Positions 16,238 to 24,027 of a stretch of 61,361 nucleotides of DNA are shown here, piece after piece. This DNA is from Deinococcus roseus (lineage in GTDB: Bacteria > Deinococcota > Deinococci > Deinococcales > Deinococcaceae): assembly GCF_014646895.1 (NCBI RefSeq), contig NZ_BMOD01000027.1, forward strand, positions 1 through 61,361, given 5' to 3'. Within the stretch, counting starts at the first letter, position 1. Every line of letters starts with the position of its first letter. The notes under the pieces were generated by a model. It was not told the origin of the DNA and searched no databases. It saw only the letters and a program-made list of their open reading frames with translations. The position numbers were made by a program, and so were the translations under genes.

Positions 16238-17728
16238 TTAAAATTCCAGCACCACTGCCGTGAAGGACAGTGCAGGCAGGCTGAGCACCAGTTTGCCGTC
16301 CTTCACTTCAGGGGCAGCAATGGTGTGCATCACAAGGTTTTCGGGGTCCTCGAAGGAGTTTTGGGCTTTGGGGTCCGTTCCAGACAGCTGGTAAGCCACT
16401 TTCACGCTTCTGGGGGCTTCGCTCTGGAACACGATTTCGGTGGTGGTTTCACTGTTCTGATTGCGGTTCACCAGAAACACTGTGCCTTCGTGCTTTTCAG
16501 GGTCAAAGCTGGCACTGGCGTCCAGCACATCCACCGCACCATGTTTTCTGGTTTCGTAGGTGTCAGACAGCACGTTCAGACTGAGCGCCTGACCAGAGGC
16601 ATGCTTTGAAAAAGCCAGGAAAGGATAGTAGATGGTCTGCTTGAACATGCCGTCCGTGCGGGTCATGATCGGAGCGATCACATTGACCACCTGCGCCAGA
16701 GAAGCCATTTTCAGCACATCGGCGTGCTTTAAAAAGACGTTCATCCACTGGGCCACCACCAGGGCGTCTTCCAGGTTGTAGACCTCCTCCAGGATGTGGG
16801 GGGCCTGCTGCCAGTCGCCGTTGCCGTTCATTTCGCGGTACCAGACGTTCCACTCGTCCCAGGAGATGAACACATCTTTCTTGCTGCGCTTTTTGGCCTT
16901 CACGTACTGGATGGTGGCAGCAATGGTGTTCAGGTGCTGCTCGAAAAGTCTGGTGTAACCCAGGTAACTTCCGGTGTCATCGTCGCGGTTGTAGGCGTAG
17001 TAGTGCATGGAGAGGTAATCGATCTGGTCCCAGGTTTCTTCCAGCACCACACGGTCCCAGTCGGGGTAGCTGTTCATCTCGCTGCTGCTGGATCCACAGG
17101 CGATCAATTGAATGGAAGGGTCGATCAGTTTCATGGCTTTGGCGGCCTGCACGGCTTTCTTGCTGTAATCTTCAGCAGAAAGCTGACCCACCTGCCAGGG
17201 GCCGTCCATCTCGTTGCCCAGGCACCAGAACTTGACCCCGTAAGGCTGCTCCGAGCCGTTCTGGATGCGCAGGTCGCTGTATTTGGTGCCCGCTTCCAGG
17301 TTGCAGTACTCCACGATGTTGGCAGCGTCCTGAATGCTGCCGGTCCCCAGGTTCACGGCCATCATGGGTTCGGTCCCCAGTTCAGAGCAGACCTTCATGA
17401 ATTCATCCGTGCCAAACTGGTTGGTTTCGATGCTGCGCCACGCCAGATCCCGTTTGACTGGACGGTTCTCGCGGGGTCCAATCCCGTCTTCCCAGTTGTA
17501 CCCGGACACAAAATTCCCACCCGGGTAACGGATCGAACGGAAATTCAGCTCTTTCAGGGCTTCCATCACGTCTCTGCGGATGCCGTTCTCATCGGAAAGG
17601 GGGCTTTTGGGATCGTAAATGCCTTCGTAAACGCAGCGGCCCATGTGTTCGGCAAATCCACCAAAAATGTAGGGGCTGATGTCACTGATGGTTCTTCTGG
17701 TGTCGAGGTAAATGGTGGCAGTCTTCAT
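16238..17728 (-). CDS. abfA: GH51 alpha-L-arabinofuranosidase (second of two)
   Basis: A cytoplasmic exo-enzyme removing arabinofuranose units. The 496-residue protein has the canonical start of the family (ISPYIFGGFAEHMGRCVYEG), acid/base Glu173 in CLGNEMDG and nucleophile Glu292 in SWDEWNVWY, followed by a C-terminal beta-sandwich. This is the typical AbfA form, closer to the well-characterised enzymes than its diverged partner downstream. AAAGG precedes the ATG. It follows a heptad-repeat element that separates it from the permease genes. Confidence 0.92.
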   Translation of the reverse strand: MKTATIYLDTRRTISDISPYIFGGFAEHMGRCVYEGIYDPKSPLSDENGIRRDVMEALKELNFRSIRYPGGNFVSGYNWEDGIGPRENRPVKRDLAWRSIETNQFGTDEFMKVCSELGTEPMMAVNLGTGSIQDAANIVEYCNLEAGTKYSDLRIQNGSEQPYGVKFWCLGNEMDGPWQVGQLSAEDYSKKAVQAAKAMKLIDPSIQLIACGSSSSEMNSYPDWDRVVLEETWDQIDYLSMHYYAYNRDDDTGSYLGYTRLFEQHLNTIAATIQYVKAKKRSKKDVFISWDEWNVWYREMNGNGDWQQAPHILEEVYNLEDALVVAQWMNVFLKHADVLKMASLAQVVNVIAPIMTRTDGMFKQTIYYPFLAFSKHASGQALSLNVLSDTYETRKHGAVDVLDASASFDPEKHEGTVFLVNRNQNSETTTEIVFQSEAPRSVKVAYQLSGTDPKAQNSFEDPENLVMHTIAAPEVKDGKLVLSLPALSFTAVVLEF

Positions 17729-17767
17729 TTGTGGGAACCTTTCAAAATGGGAGTCTGGGTGGGGGTT

Positions 17768-17888
17768 GCCGAGAGCCGAGAGCCGAGAGCCGAGAGCCGA
17801 GAGCGTAAGGTGCTTTCACTACAGCGGGTTGTCAAGAACCATAGGCTAAAGCTCAAGCTTTGAAATGCCCTCGGCCCTGTGCCCTCGG
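17768..17888. repeat. Heptanucleotide-repeat element B (five GCCGAGA units)
   Basis: Five perfect head-to-tail GCCGAGA units (17768-17802) run into GCGTAAGGTGCTTT, identical to the tail in element A at 12178-12377. About 50 bases later a GCCCTCGGCCCTGTGCCCTCGGC run closes the element. As with element A it lies immediately upstream of a GH51 gene and after the stop of the preceding gene. Confidence 0.88.
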
Positions 17889-17911
17889 CGGGTCATCAGG
17901 CCGTCAAGCCC

Positions 17912-18766
17912 TCACTCTTTCAGCCCCGTCAGCGTCATGCCCTGCTCGATGTACTTCTGGGCAAACACGTACACGATCAAGACGGGAATGGCAGTCAGGG
18001 TGGCTCCGGCCATCAGTTTTCCGTACTCGATGCCGTAGCGCATGGTGAAGTTGCCGATGCCCACGGGCAGGGTCAGCATGTCGCCGTGCACCATGAACTG
18101 GGGCCACAGGTAGTTGTTCCAGGCCCCCAGGAAGGAGAACACGCCCAGCGTGACCAGCGCAGGAACCGAAAGGGGCAAGATGATTCTGAAGAAGATGATG
18201 AGGCTGTTGGCTCCGTCCAGACGCGCAGCTTCTTCGAGTTCCAGGGGAATCGAGGAGAAGAACTGCCGCATCATGAACACCCCGAAGACGTTGGCCACGC
18301 CAGGCCAGATCATCACGTGGTAAGAGTCGATCCAGTTGAACTGGATCATCATGATGTAACTGGGAATGAGGATCACGATGCCAGGCACCATCATGGAGGC
18401 CAGGATGAACCAGAACCATTGTTCTTTGCCTTTGAACTGCATGCGGGCGAAGGGGTAGGCGGTCAGGCAGGCCACCAGCAGGTGGGCTGCAGTGTAGGCC
18501 ACCGAGGTGAAAACCGAGTTCCAGGCCCAGCGCAGGATGTTGGCATCGGGGGTGTTGAGGATGATGTCAAAGTTTTCCAGGGTGGGGTTTTTGGGGAACC
18601 ACTGCACGGGCTGGGCGATGGCGTCACCGTCGGTTTTGAAGGCTGTGATGAGCATCCAGTACAGCGGGGCAATGAAGATCAGGGCCTGGATGCACAGCAG
18701 GACGAAACGCAGGGTTTCTTTTGGCATTTTGAAACGGGGTGCTGCTTTGGGGGCCTGTACAGTCAT
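17912..18766 (-). CDS. ABC sugar importer permease, MalG/AraQ type
   Basis: One of two inner-membrane subunits of a carbohydrate ABC importer. 284 residues, six predicted membrane segments, with the cytoplasmic EAA loop LEEAARLDGAN that docks with the ATPase. The start follows the stop of the partner permease after a single base, so the pair is co-translated. With the binding protein upstream it forms an arabino-oligosaccharide importer of the AraNPQ kind; no ATPase gene is in the window. Confidence 0.9.
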   Translation of the reverse strand: MTVQAPKAAPRFKMPKETLRFVLLCIQALIFIAPLYWMLITAFKTDGDAIAQPVQWFPKNPTLENFDIILNTPDANILRWAWNSVFTSVAYTAAHLLVACLTAYPFARMQFKGKEQWFWFILASMMVPGIVILIPSYIMMIQFNWIDSYHVMIWPGVANVFGVFMMRQFFSSIPLELEEAARLDGANSLIIFFRIILPLSVPALVTLGVFSFLGAWNNYLWPQFMVHGDMLTLPVGIGNFTMRYGIEYGKLMAGATLTAIPVLIVYVFAQKYIEQGMTLTGLKE

Positions 18767-18767
18767 G

Positions 18768-19718
18768 TCATTTCTCCCTGCTGCGGGTCACGTCTTTGGC
18801 CATCATGCGAAACTGGATGGCCGTGAAGACCAGCATGATCAGACCGAACACAAAAGACATCGCGGTGGCCGAGGAAAACTGGTTGTTGGAAAAGCCCTCT
18901 TCGGTGATGTAGTGGATCACCGACTGGGTCATGCGGCTTGGGCCTCCGTTGGTCATCAGGACACTCTGGCCGTACAGATTGAAAGAGGCCAGCACGGTGG
19001 TGACCGCCACAAAGAGGGTGGTGGGTTGCAGCAGGGGCAGGGTGATGTGCCAGAACTTCTGAAATCCGTTGGCCCCGTCCAGTTCGGCTGCTTCGTAGTA
19101 GCTCTGGGAGATGCCGCTCATCGCTGCGAGGTAGAGGTTCATGTTGAAGCCCACCGTCCACCAGACGGTGGCAATCACAATGGGCAGCCAGATGATGTTC
19201 TCGTCGGTCATGTAGTTGATGATCGGCAAATTGAACACGTCACGCCGGACCACGTTGATCAGGCCGTTGCCGTTGTCAAAGACCCAGCGCCACAAGATCG
19301 CCACCACCGACACCGAAAGGATGCCGGGAGAGAAAAACACCGTGCGGAAAAACCCTCTGAACAAAATGGGTTTCTGCAGTTGCACAGCCAGCACCAGGGC
19401 CACCACCACCAGGGCGGGCACGCTGAGCACCACGAAGATGCTGGTGTTGACCACGCTTTTCCAGAAAAATTGCGCCTGAATTTTGTCGATGTCAAAAAGG
19501 TTGGTGTAAAACTGCAACCCCACAAAAGGAGTGATGGTGTTGAGGGGGTCCCAGCGGTGCACGCTGATCCACACCCCGTAGGCAATGGGAAACACGAAGA
19601 ACACAAAAAACAGAATGGCATGGGGCAGCAGGTACAGGTAGGGCACCAGGGGGTTGGATTCGTTCAGGGCAAAAATACTGCGTCTGGGCACGGTGGGTTT
19701 GGTGGCGGTTTTCAGCAT
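18768..19718 (-). CDS. ABC sugar importer permease, MalF/AraP type
   Basis: The second permease of the arabino-oligosaccharide importer. 316 residues with an N-terminal cytoplasmic tail, about six membrane segments and the EAA loop YEAAELDGANGF. GGAGGAGAG precedes the ATG. It lies 69 bases after the binding-protein gene and one base before the MalG-type partner. The substrate is inferred from the surrounding GH43/GH51 genes. Confidence 0.9.
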   Translation of the reverse strand: MLKTATKPTVPRRSIFALNESNPLVPYLYLLPHAILFFVFFVFPIAYGVWISVHRWDPLNTITPFVGLQFYTNLFDIDKIQAQFFWKSVVNTSIFVVLSVPALVVVALVLAVQLQKPILFRGFFRTVFFSPGILSVSVVAILWRWVFDNGNGLINVVRRDVFNLPIINYMTDENIIWLPIVIATVWWTVGFNMNLYLAAMSGISQSYYEAAELDGANGFQKFWHITLPLLQPTTLFVAVTTVLASFNLYGQSVLMTNGGPSRMTQSVIHYITEEGFSNNQFSSATAMSFVFGLIMLVFTAIQFRMMAKDVTRSREK

Positions 19719-19787
19719 CTCTCTCCTCCTTCAGGCTGTGGTCCCCGGGGATGGTTGTCTCCCGGGGACGGCCATCTGGCTGGTGTC

Positions 19788-21095
19788 TTAGAGGCCCAGA
19801 CTCTGGCGGGCTTCGTCCACGTTCTTCTGTGCTTCTTTCACACCGTCATTGAGGGCGTCCTGCACGGATTTCTTGCCCAGGATGGCGTTTTCGACGGCCA
19901 GGAACATGGCGTTCTGCACCTGGTCCACCCAGGGCCAGCCGGTGGGGATGTAGATGTTTTTCAGGTTGTTCTTGATGGGGGCAAAAGGGTTCTTGGCGTA
20001 ACGGGGATCGTTGGCCACGGCAGGCTGGGTGGGGAGCGCTCCAGATTCGGTGAAGGCCAGCATCTGCTCTTTTTCGGTCATGAAGCGGATGAATTCCAGG
20101 GCCGCCTGACGCTTGTTGGCATCGTAGCTGTCTTTCTGGCGGGGCAGCACCAGGTGGGTGTGTGCGCCCCAGGCGGCGGGTTTGCTGCCCAGTGCGGGTG
20201 GGAAGGCCACGCCCAGTTTGATGTTCTTGGCGTCACTGTAGAAGTTGTACATCCAGGCCCCGTTGGTGTTGAAGCAGCTCTTGCCTCCACGGAAGTCTGC
20301 AATGGCGGTGTCGTCGGTGAGTTTGGCGGGGGAAACCTGGCTCTTGTTGACGAAATCCACGTAGGTCTGGATGGCTTTCACGGCTTCAGGGCTGTTGAAG
20401 TCGGGGTTGAAGTCCTTGTCCACGGTGTTGGCACCGAAGCTGCGGATCGCACCATAAGCGGTGAAGAGGGCTCCTGCTGCGTTGTGGGACACACCCCAGC
20501 CGTAGGTGGCCAGTTTGGCCTGATCGAATCCGGCTTCTCCGGGGTGCTTGCCGCCCTGGTCCACGGTGCATTTCTGGGCTGCGGCCAGGAACTCTTTCAT
20601 GGTTTTGGGGATCTTTTTGATGCCGTATTTGTCCAGCAGGTTCTGGTTGTAGAACATCACCACGGACACCTGGCTGAAGGGAATCCCGAAGACCTTGCCT
20701 TTGTAGAGGCCGCCCTGCCAGAGGTTCTTGTAGTAGTTGCTGGATTTGATGCCCAGTTTCTTGATGTCTGCTGCGGTGATTTCGGCAACGGCATTTTTGG
20801 CAACGAAGTTGTTGATGACGTTTTCGGTCATGGCGAGCACATCGGGGGCTTTGCCTGCGGCAACCAGGGGGCCAATTTGCTGGTAGGTGGTGCCCCAGGC
20901 CACGGCACTGGCTTTGACCACCACATTGGGGTGGCTTTCGTTGAATTTCTTCACCAGGTTTTCCATGTCGATGCGGTCGGAGGCGGTGTAACCGTGAATG
21001 AAGGTGAGTTCAACTTTGGGGCCGCTGTAGGTGTTGTCTACGGCGAAGGCGGTGGCGCTCAGCAGGCAGCTCAGGACAATGATGCTTCTTTTCAT
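19788..21095 (-). CDS. ABC importer sugar-binding protein for arabino-oligosaccharides
   Basis: Extracytoplasmic solute-binding protein (family 1, MalE-like). The 435-residue protein has signal peptide MKRSIIVLSCLLSATAFA and two lobes with the family feature GKAPDVLAM. Start 21095 has AAGGAGAG upstream; the frame to 21122 is less likely. It is the first gene of the arabinan operon and sits behind a TTGACA promoter covered by LacI-type operators. It probably delivers arabinan fragments made by the GH43 enzymes to the two permeases. Confidence 0.9.
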   Translation of the reverse strand: MKRSIIVLSCLLSATAFAVDNTYSGPKVELTFIHGYTASDRIDMENLVKKFNESHPNVVVKASAVAWGTTYQQIGPLVAAGKAPDVLAMTENVINNFVAKNAVAEITAADIKKLGIKSSNYYKNLWQGGLYKGKVFGIPFSQVSVVMFYNQNLLDKYGIKKIPKTMKEFLAAAQKCTVDQGGKHPGEAGFDQAKLATYGWGVSHNAAGALFTAYGAIRSFGANTVDKDFNPDFNSPEAVKAIQTYVDFVNKSQVSPAKLTDDTAIADFRGGKSCFNTNGAWMYNFYSDAKNIKLGVAFPPALGSKPAAWGAHTHLVLPRQKDSYDANKRQAALEFIRFMTEKEQMLAFTESGALPTQPAVANDPRYAKNPFAPIKNNLKNIYIPTGWPWVDQVQNAMFLAVENAILGKKSVQDALNDGVKEAQKNVDEARQSLGL

Positions 21096-21179
21096 GACTC
21101 TCTCCTTGGGGTGCAACACCAAAACACGGGCAACTCAGGCCTGGAATGTGAATGTGGGAACCGCCTGTGGTCCTCGGTG

Positions 21180-21193
21180 TGTTAGCGATCACA
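21180..21193. promoter_or_regulatory. LacI-type operator 1 of the arabinan operon
   Basis: TGTTAGCGATCACA is a near-palindrome with a CG centre, located in the leader of the arabinan operon. It matches operator 2 in 11 of 14 positions, and their centres are 32 bases apart, about three helical turns. Confidence 0.75.
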
Positions 21194-21211
21194 TTGATTG
21201 TGGTTTCCTTC

Positions 21212-21225
21212 TGTGAACGATCACA
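21212..21225. promoter_or_regulatory. LacI-type operator 2, overlapping the start region of the arabinan promoter
   Basis: TGTGAACGATCACA is nearly the ideal lac operator core (TGTGAGCGCTCACA). It touches the predicted -10 box (21225-21230), so a bound repressor would block transcription of the binding-protein operon. Confidence 0.8.
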
Positions 21226-21254
21226 GACTAGCACCTTTTCCAAAGGCTTGTCAA
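21225..21254 (-). promoter_or_regulatory. Promoter of the arabinan operon
   Basis: On the minus strand a consensus -35 TTGACA (21249-21254) is followed after 18 bases by TAGTCT (21225-21230). Operators lie immediately downstream. Confidence 0.65.
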
Positions 21255-21574
21255 CCACCCTTTGTGTCCCTTGAAAAAACCCCTCAAAATCACTCAAGCC
21301 CCAGACAGAAAGCCTTTGTGCAGCGGAAAAACGATGTATTTGTGTACCTGGATCAATCCCTGCCTTCAGAGCCTTTCTTCACCTGCTTCAGCCCTGCGGG
21401 GGTGTTGCCATGATGGGTGCGCTCACAATCCTTTGCACTGGCCCTGCAGGATGAAGCCTTCAAAAAGCCCTGTTGCATCCAGCAAAAGAACCATCCGATT
21501 TCAAAACCGCTCTGAAAGCCCGCCAGAGGTCTAAACAGATTCCGCTCAGGATGTGGCAGAACTTGTGAGCAACC

Positions 21575-21620
21575 TTGACGCATTCCAGCTTTATTCTGTA
21601 AAGTGATGTTACCGCTCACT
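21575..21620 (+). promoter_or_regulatory. Promoter of the LacI-type regulator with overlapping operator 3
   Basis: TTGACG (21575-21580) and TGTAAA (21597-21602) are 16 bases apart. Directly behind is TGTTACCGCTCACT (21607-21620), which shares the operator pattern of the divergent promoter, so the regulator probably represses itself. The remaining intergenic sequence between 21255 and 21574 shows no gene. Confidence 0.65.
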
Positions 21621-21690
21621 TAAAGATCACAACCTCACCGTGGGCCGCAACCTGCACTGCACCACCCGAGTGTCGGTTTCAGGAGCAAAC

Positions 21691-22734
21691 ATGAGCACCC
21701 AACCTCACAAACCTGCTGTCATCACCGATGTGGCAAAACGCGCTGGCGTGTCCCACCAGACCGTCTCCAGGGTCCTCAACAAACACCCCAGCGTTTCCGA
21801 ACACACCCGCAAAAAAGTGCTGGAAGCCATTCAGGAACTTGATTACCGCCCCAACCTCACCGCCCGCAGCCTGGTCACCCGCAAGACCTCCACCATCGGG
21901 GTGGTCAGTTGTGGGTCATCACAATACGGCCCCTCCCAGATGGTTTACGGCATCGAACTTGCAGCGCGGGATGCCAATTACCATGTGATCATCACCAACA
22001 TCACCGAGCTGACCCGCGAGCAGATCAGCGACGCCATTGACCACCTGATGAACCAGCAGGTGGAAGGCATCATCCTGATCACCCCCCTGATCATCAAACT
22101 GGGAGACATCAAGGACTTGCTGCCCAGCGTGCCTTACGTGCTGATCGACGCACCCTGGGGCATTGATTTGCCCACCGTGATGATCGATCAGGTCTCGGGT
22201 GCCCGCAAAATCACCCGCCACGTGCTGGACCGGGGCCACCAGAAAATTGCTTTCCTTTCTGGGCCACTGCACTGGAGCGACGCCAGAGGCCGTCTGGAAG
22301 GCTTCCAGCAGGAAATGCAGCACGATGGTCTCGTGGCCGATCTGATTGTGGAAGCCGACTGGAGCGCCGAAGGGGGCTTCCTGGCCACCCAGAAACTTTT
22401 AAAGAAAAACTTTGATTTCACCGCCATGATTGCCGCCAACGACCAGATGGCCCTCGGAGCCATTCGTGCTTTCAAAGACGCGGGTTTGAGGGTTCCCGAG
22501 GACATCTCCATTGTGGGCTTTGACGACATCCCCGAAGCGGCTTTCTTTGACCCGCCGCTGACCACCATCAAGCAGAATTTTGGCCTGCTGGGCAAACGGG
22601 GCGTGACCCACCTGCTGGAACGCCTCTCCGACCCCCACACCGACGTGAGCCAGAGCGTGATCCAGACACAACTGGTGCCCCGTCACAGCGTGAAAGATTT
22701 GACTGCTGTCGGAAAAGAACGCACCAAATCCTGA
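21691..22734 (+). CDS. LacI-family regulator of the arabinan locus
   Basis: A 347-residue repressor with an N-terminal helix-turn-helix (ITDVAKRAGVSHQTVSRVLN) and a periplasmic-binding-protein-like effector domain. Recognition-helix residues His22-Gln23 and Arg27 match the place and nearly the identity of Tyr17-Gln18 and Arg22 of E. coli LacI, which explains why the neighbouring palindromes look like lac operators. Start 21691 is preceded by AGGAG; the upstream frame to 21640 is unsupported. It is divergent from the ten-gene arabinan operon. The effector is presumably arabinose or an arabino-oligosaccharide (inference). Confidence 0.9.
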   Translation: MSTQPHKPAVITDVAKRAGVSHQTVSRVLNKHPSVSEHTRKKVLEAIQELDYRPNLTARSLVTRKTSTIGVVSCGSSQYGPSQMVYGIELAARDANYHVIITNITELTREQISDAIDHLMNQQVEGIILITPLIIKLGDIKDLLPSVPYVLIDAPWGIDLPTVMIDQVSGARKITRHVLDRGHQKIAFLSGPLHWSDARGRLEGFQQEMQHDGLVADLIVEADWSAEGGFLATQKLLKKNFDFTAMIAANDQMALGAIRAFKDAGLRVPEDISIVGFDDIPEAAFFDPPLTTIKQNFGLLGKRGVTHLLERLSDPHTDVSQSVIQTQLVPRHSVKDLTAVGKERTKS

Positions 22735-22748
22735 GCCTTTCCATTCAG

Positions 22749-22772
22749 AAGACCGGATTCTCCGGTCTTTTC
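22749..22772 (+). terminator. Rho-independent terminator of the LacI-type regulator gene
   Basis: AAGACCGGA-TTC-TCCGGTCTT followed by TT, 15 bases after the stop codon. Confidence 0.85.
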
Positions 22773-22773
22773 T

Positions 22774-22815
22774 GGTCATTGCTCAGCAGGGGAATCCTCG
22801 TGCTGAGCAATGACC
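22774..22815. repeat. Perfect 15-base inverted repeat upstream of a small exported protein gene
   Basis: GGTCATTGCTCAGCA (22774-22788) and its exact reverse complement (22801-22815) are separated by 12 bases. There is no T run, so this is not a simple terminator. A closely related sequence forms the terminator on the other side of the next gene. Confidence 0.85.
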
Positions 22816-22853
22816 AGAATTTCTCATGCTGGATGCTTACACTGCAACCAGAC

Positions 22854-23192
22854 ATGAAAAAAAGCTTGAATGTGTTTCTGATGTTCATGCTGTGCTGTGT
22901 GGTGACTGCGCAATCTTTCCAGCAGCCTAACGACATCAACGGTTTAAGTGCGGATGATGTTGCCAAACTTTGTGCCATTGCCCTGTCGTACCAGCACAAT
23001 GGTGACATTGCTGTTCACGACCTGAAAGTGGTTTACCTGAGCAAAGAACGGAGATGGAAGGCGGTGGTCAGATCAGAAGTCAGCCTTCCAGGCTTTGTCA
23101 GCCATGAAACGGGGGTCTGTTACGTTTCTGGAAAGAAGGCAGACATGAAGATCAAAAGCAGTTTTTCTTTGAAGGCAGAAAAACGACCATGA
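22854..23192 (+). CDS. Small exported protein of unknown function
   Basis: A 112-residue protein with a clear signal peptide (MKKSLNVFLMFMLCCVVTAQS) and two Cys in the mature part. The mature part starts as a short helical segment (INGLSADDVAKLCAIAL) and continues as beta-rich sequence (HDLKVVYLSKERRWKAVVR). I do not recognise the family. Start 22854 is chosen because it begins the signal peptide; the open frame reaches back to 22779, inside an inverted repeat. The ribosome site is weak. It lies between two related inverted repeats (22774-22815 and 23191-23237). Confidence 0.6.
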   Translation: MKKSLNVFLMFMLCCVVTAQSFQQPNDINGLSADDVAKLCAIALSYQHNGDIAVHDLKVVYLSKERRWKAVVRSEVSLPGFVSHETGVCYVSGKKADMKIKSSFSLKAEKRP

Positions 23193-23237
23193 TCACTGCT
23201 CAGTATCCATTTCCGGTGCTGAGCAGTGACCTTTTTT
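23191..23237 (+). terminator. Terminator hairpin related to the upstream inverted repeat
   Basis: TCACTGCTCAG (23193-23203) pairs with CTGAGCAGTGA (23219-23229), followed by CCTTTTTT. The arms are a variant of those at 22774-22815 (TTGCTCAGCA versus CTGCTCAGTA). Confidence 0.85.
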
Positions 23238-23283
23238 GTTGATCTTTGCCCTGGCTTCAGACCTCAACTGCTGCGTTGATCAG

Positions 23284-23319
23284 TGGAACAGAAGGATTCT
23301 TTTGAATCCTTCTGTTCCA
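23284..23319. repeat. Perfect 16-base hairpin with TTTT loop
   Basis: TGGAACAGAAGGATTC, loop TTTT, then the exact complement. It has no T tract on either side, so its role is open. It is the third strong inverted repeat within 550 bases. Confidence 0.85.
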
Positions 23320-23371
23320 AACAACATTAACCCAGGAAACAACCTCTTATTCCTCTGTTAAAGGCTCTAAA

Positions 23372-23995
23372 ATGGTTTTCATGCCACCCACCCGAATGCT
23401 GATTTCTTGCTTTTCCCTGATGGTGCTGGCAGGATGCCAGACCCTCCAGATCCCTCAAAGCCCCCTCAAAACCCTGGGCACCCGCACCGTGGAGAAATGG
23501 ACAGAAGGCAAAACCGGTTTTGTGATCCTGTCCCAGACGCATGGAGAGGCCTACCCCACCAACACCACCATCAACACCCATGGGGAATTCACCCTCCAGT
23601 TGCCCCAACTGGATTCCAGCCTGCTCTTTGAAGCAGCCTTCACACTGTTGCCTGGCTGTGAGTTCAAAGTCATTCCCAGTGATCCGCAAGCCCACCTGAT
23701 GCATGGAACTTTGCTGGTCAAACAGGACGGAGACGACACCAGACGCATCTTGCAGATCTGGGGGTCGTCCGGCGTCAATGACACCAGTCAACGCTTCCAT
23801 CTGGTCTACAGTGACCGTTCTGTGCATCTGGGGGGCACCCAGCACTGCTCCACCCTGTTTGGTCCCTACGTGCAGCACAACAACATGCAACTGGTGAAAG
23901 GCTGGAACATCGTGAAGGTGGAATACCAGGGAAACCTGGAGGCCGATGTCACCGCCAGCACCTCTCTGCCTGCCCATGTCAGGTTCCTGTATTGA
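23372..23995 (+). CDS. Lipoprotein of unknown function
   Basis: A 207-residue protein with a lipoprotein signal (ISCFSLMVLAGC, lipobox LAGC with the Cys near residue 22) and a beta-rich mature part. It has no recognised domain. The ATG at 23372 follows AAAGG at suitable spacing. The next gene starts 32 bases after the stop, so the two may be co-transcribed. It is probably anchored on the cell envelope; function unknown. Confidence 0.7.
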   Translation: MVFMPPTRMLISCFSLMVLAGCQTLQIPQSPLKTLGTRTVEKWTEGKTGFVILSQTHGEAYPTNTTINTHGEFTLQLPQLDSSLLFEAAFTLLPGCEFKVIPSDPQAHLMHGTLLVKQDGDDTRRILQIWGSSGVNDTSQRFHLVYSDRSVHLGGTQHCSTLFGPYVQHNNMQLVKGWNIVKVEYQGNLEADVTASTSLPAHVRFLY

Positions 23996-24027
23996 GAGGC
24001 AAACCCTGACAAAGGTTAAACTGACCC

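Noticed and set aside
21212..21225. CRP-type site for TGTGA...TCACA
   Set aside because: CRP sites have six bases between the arms; here there are four with a CG centre, which fits a LacI-family operator and the neighbouring regulator better.
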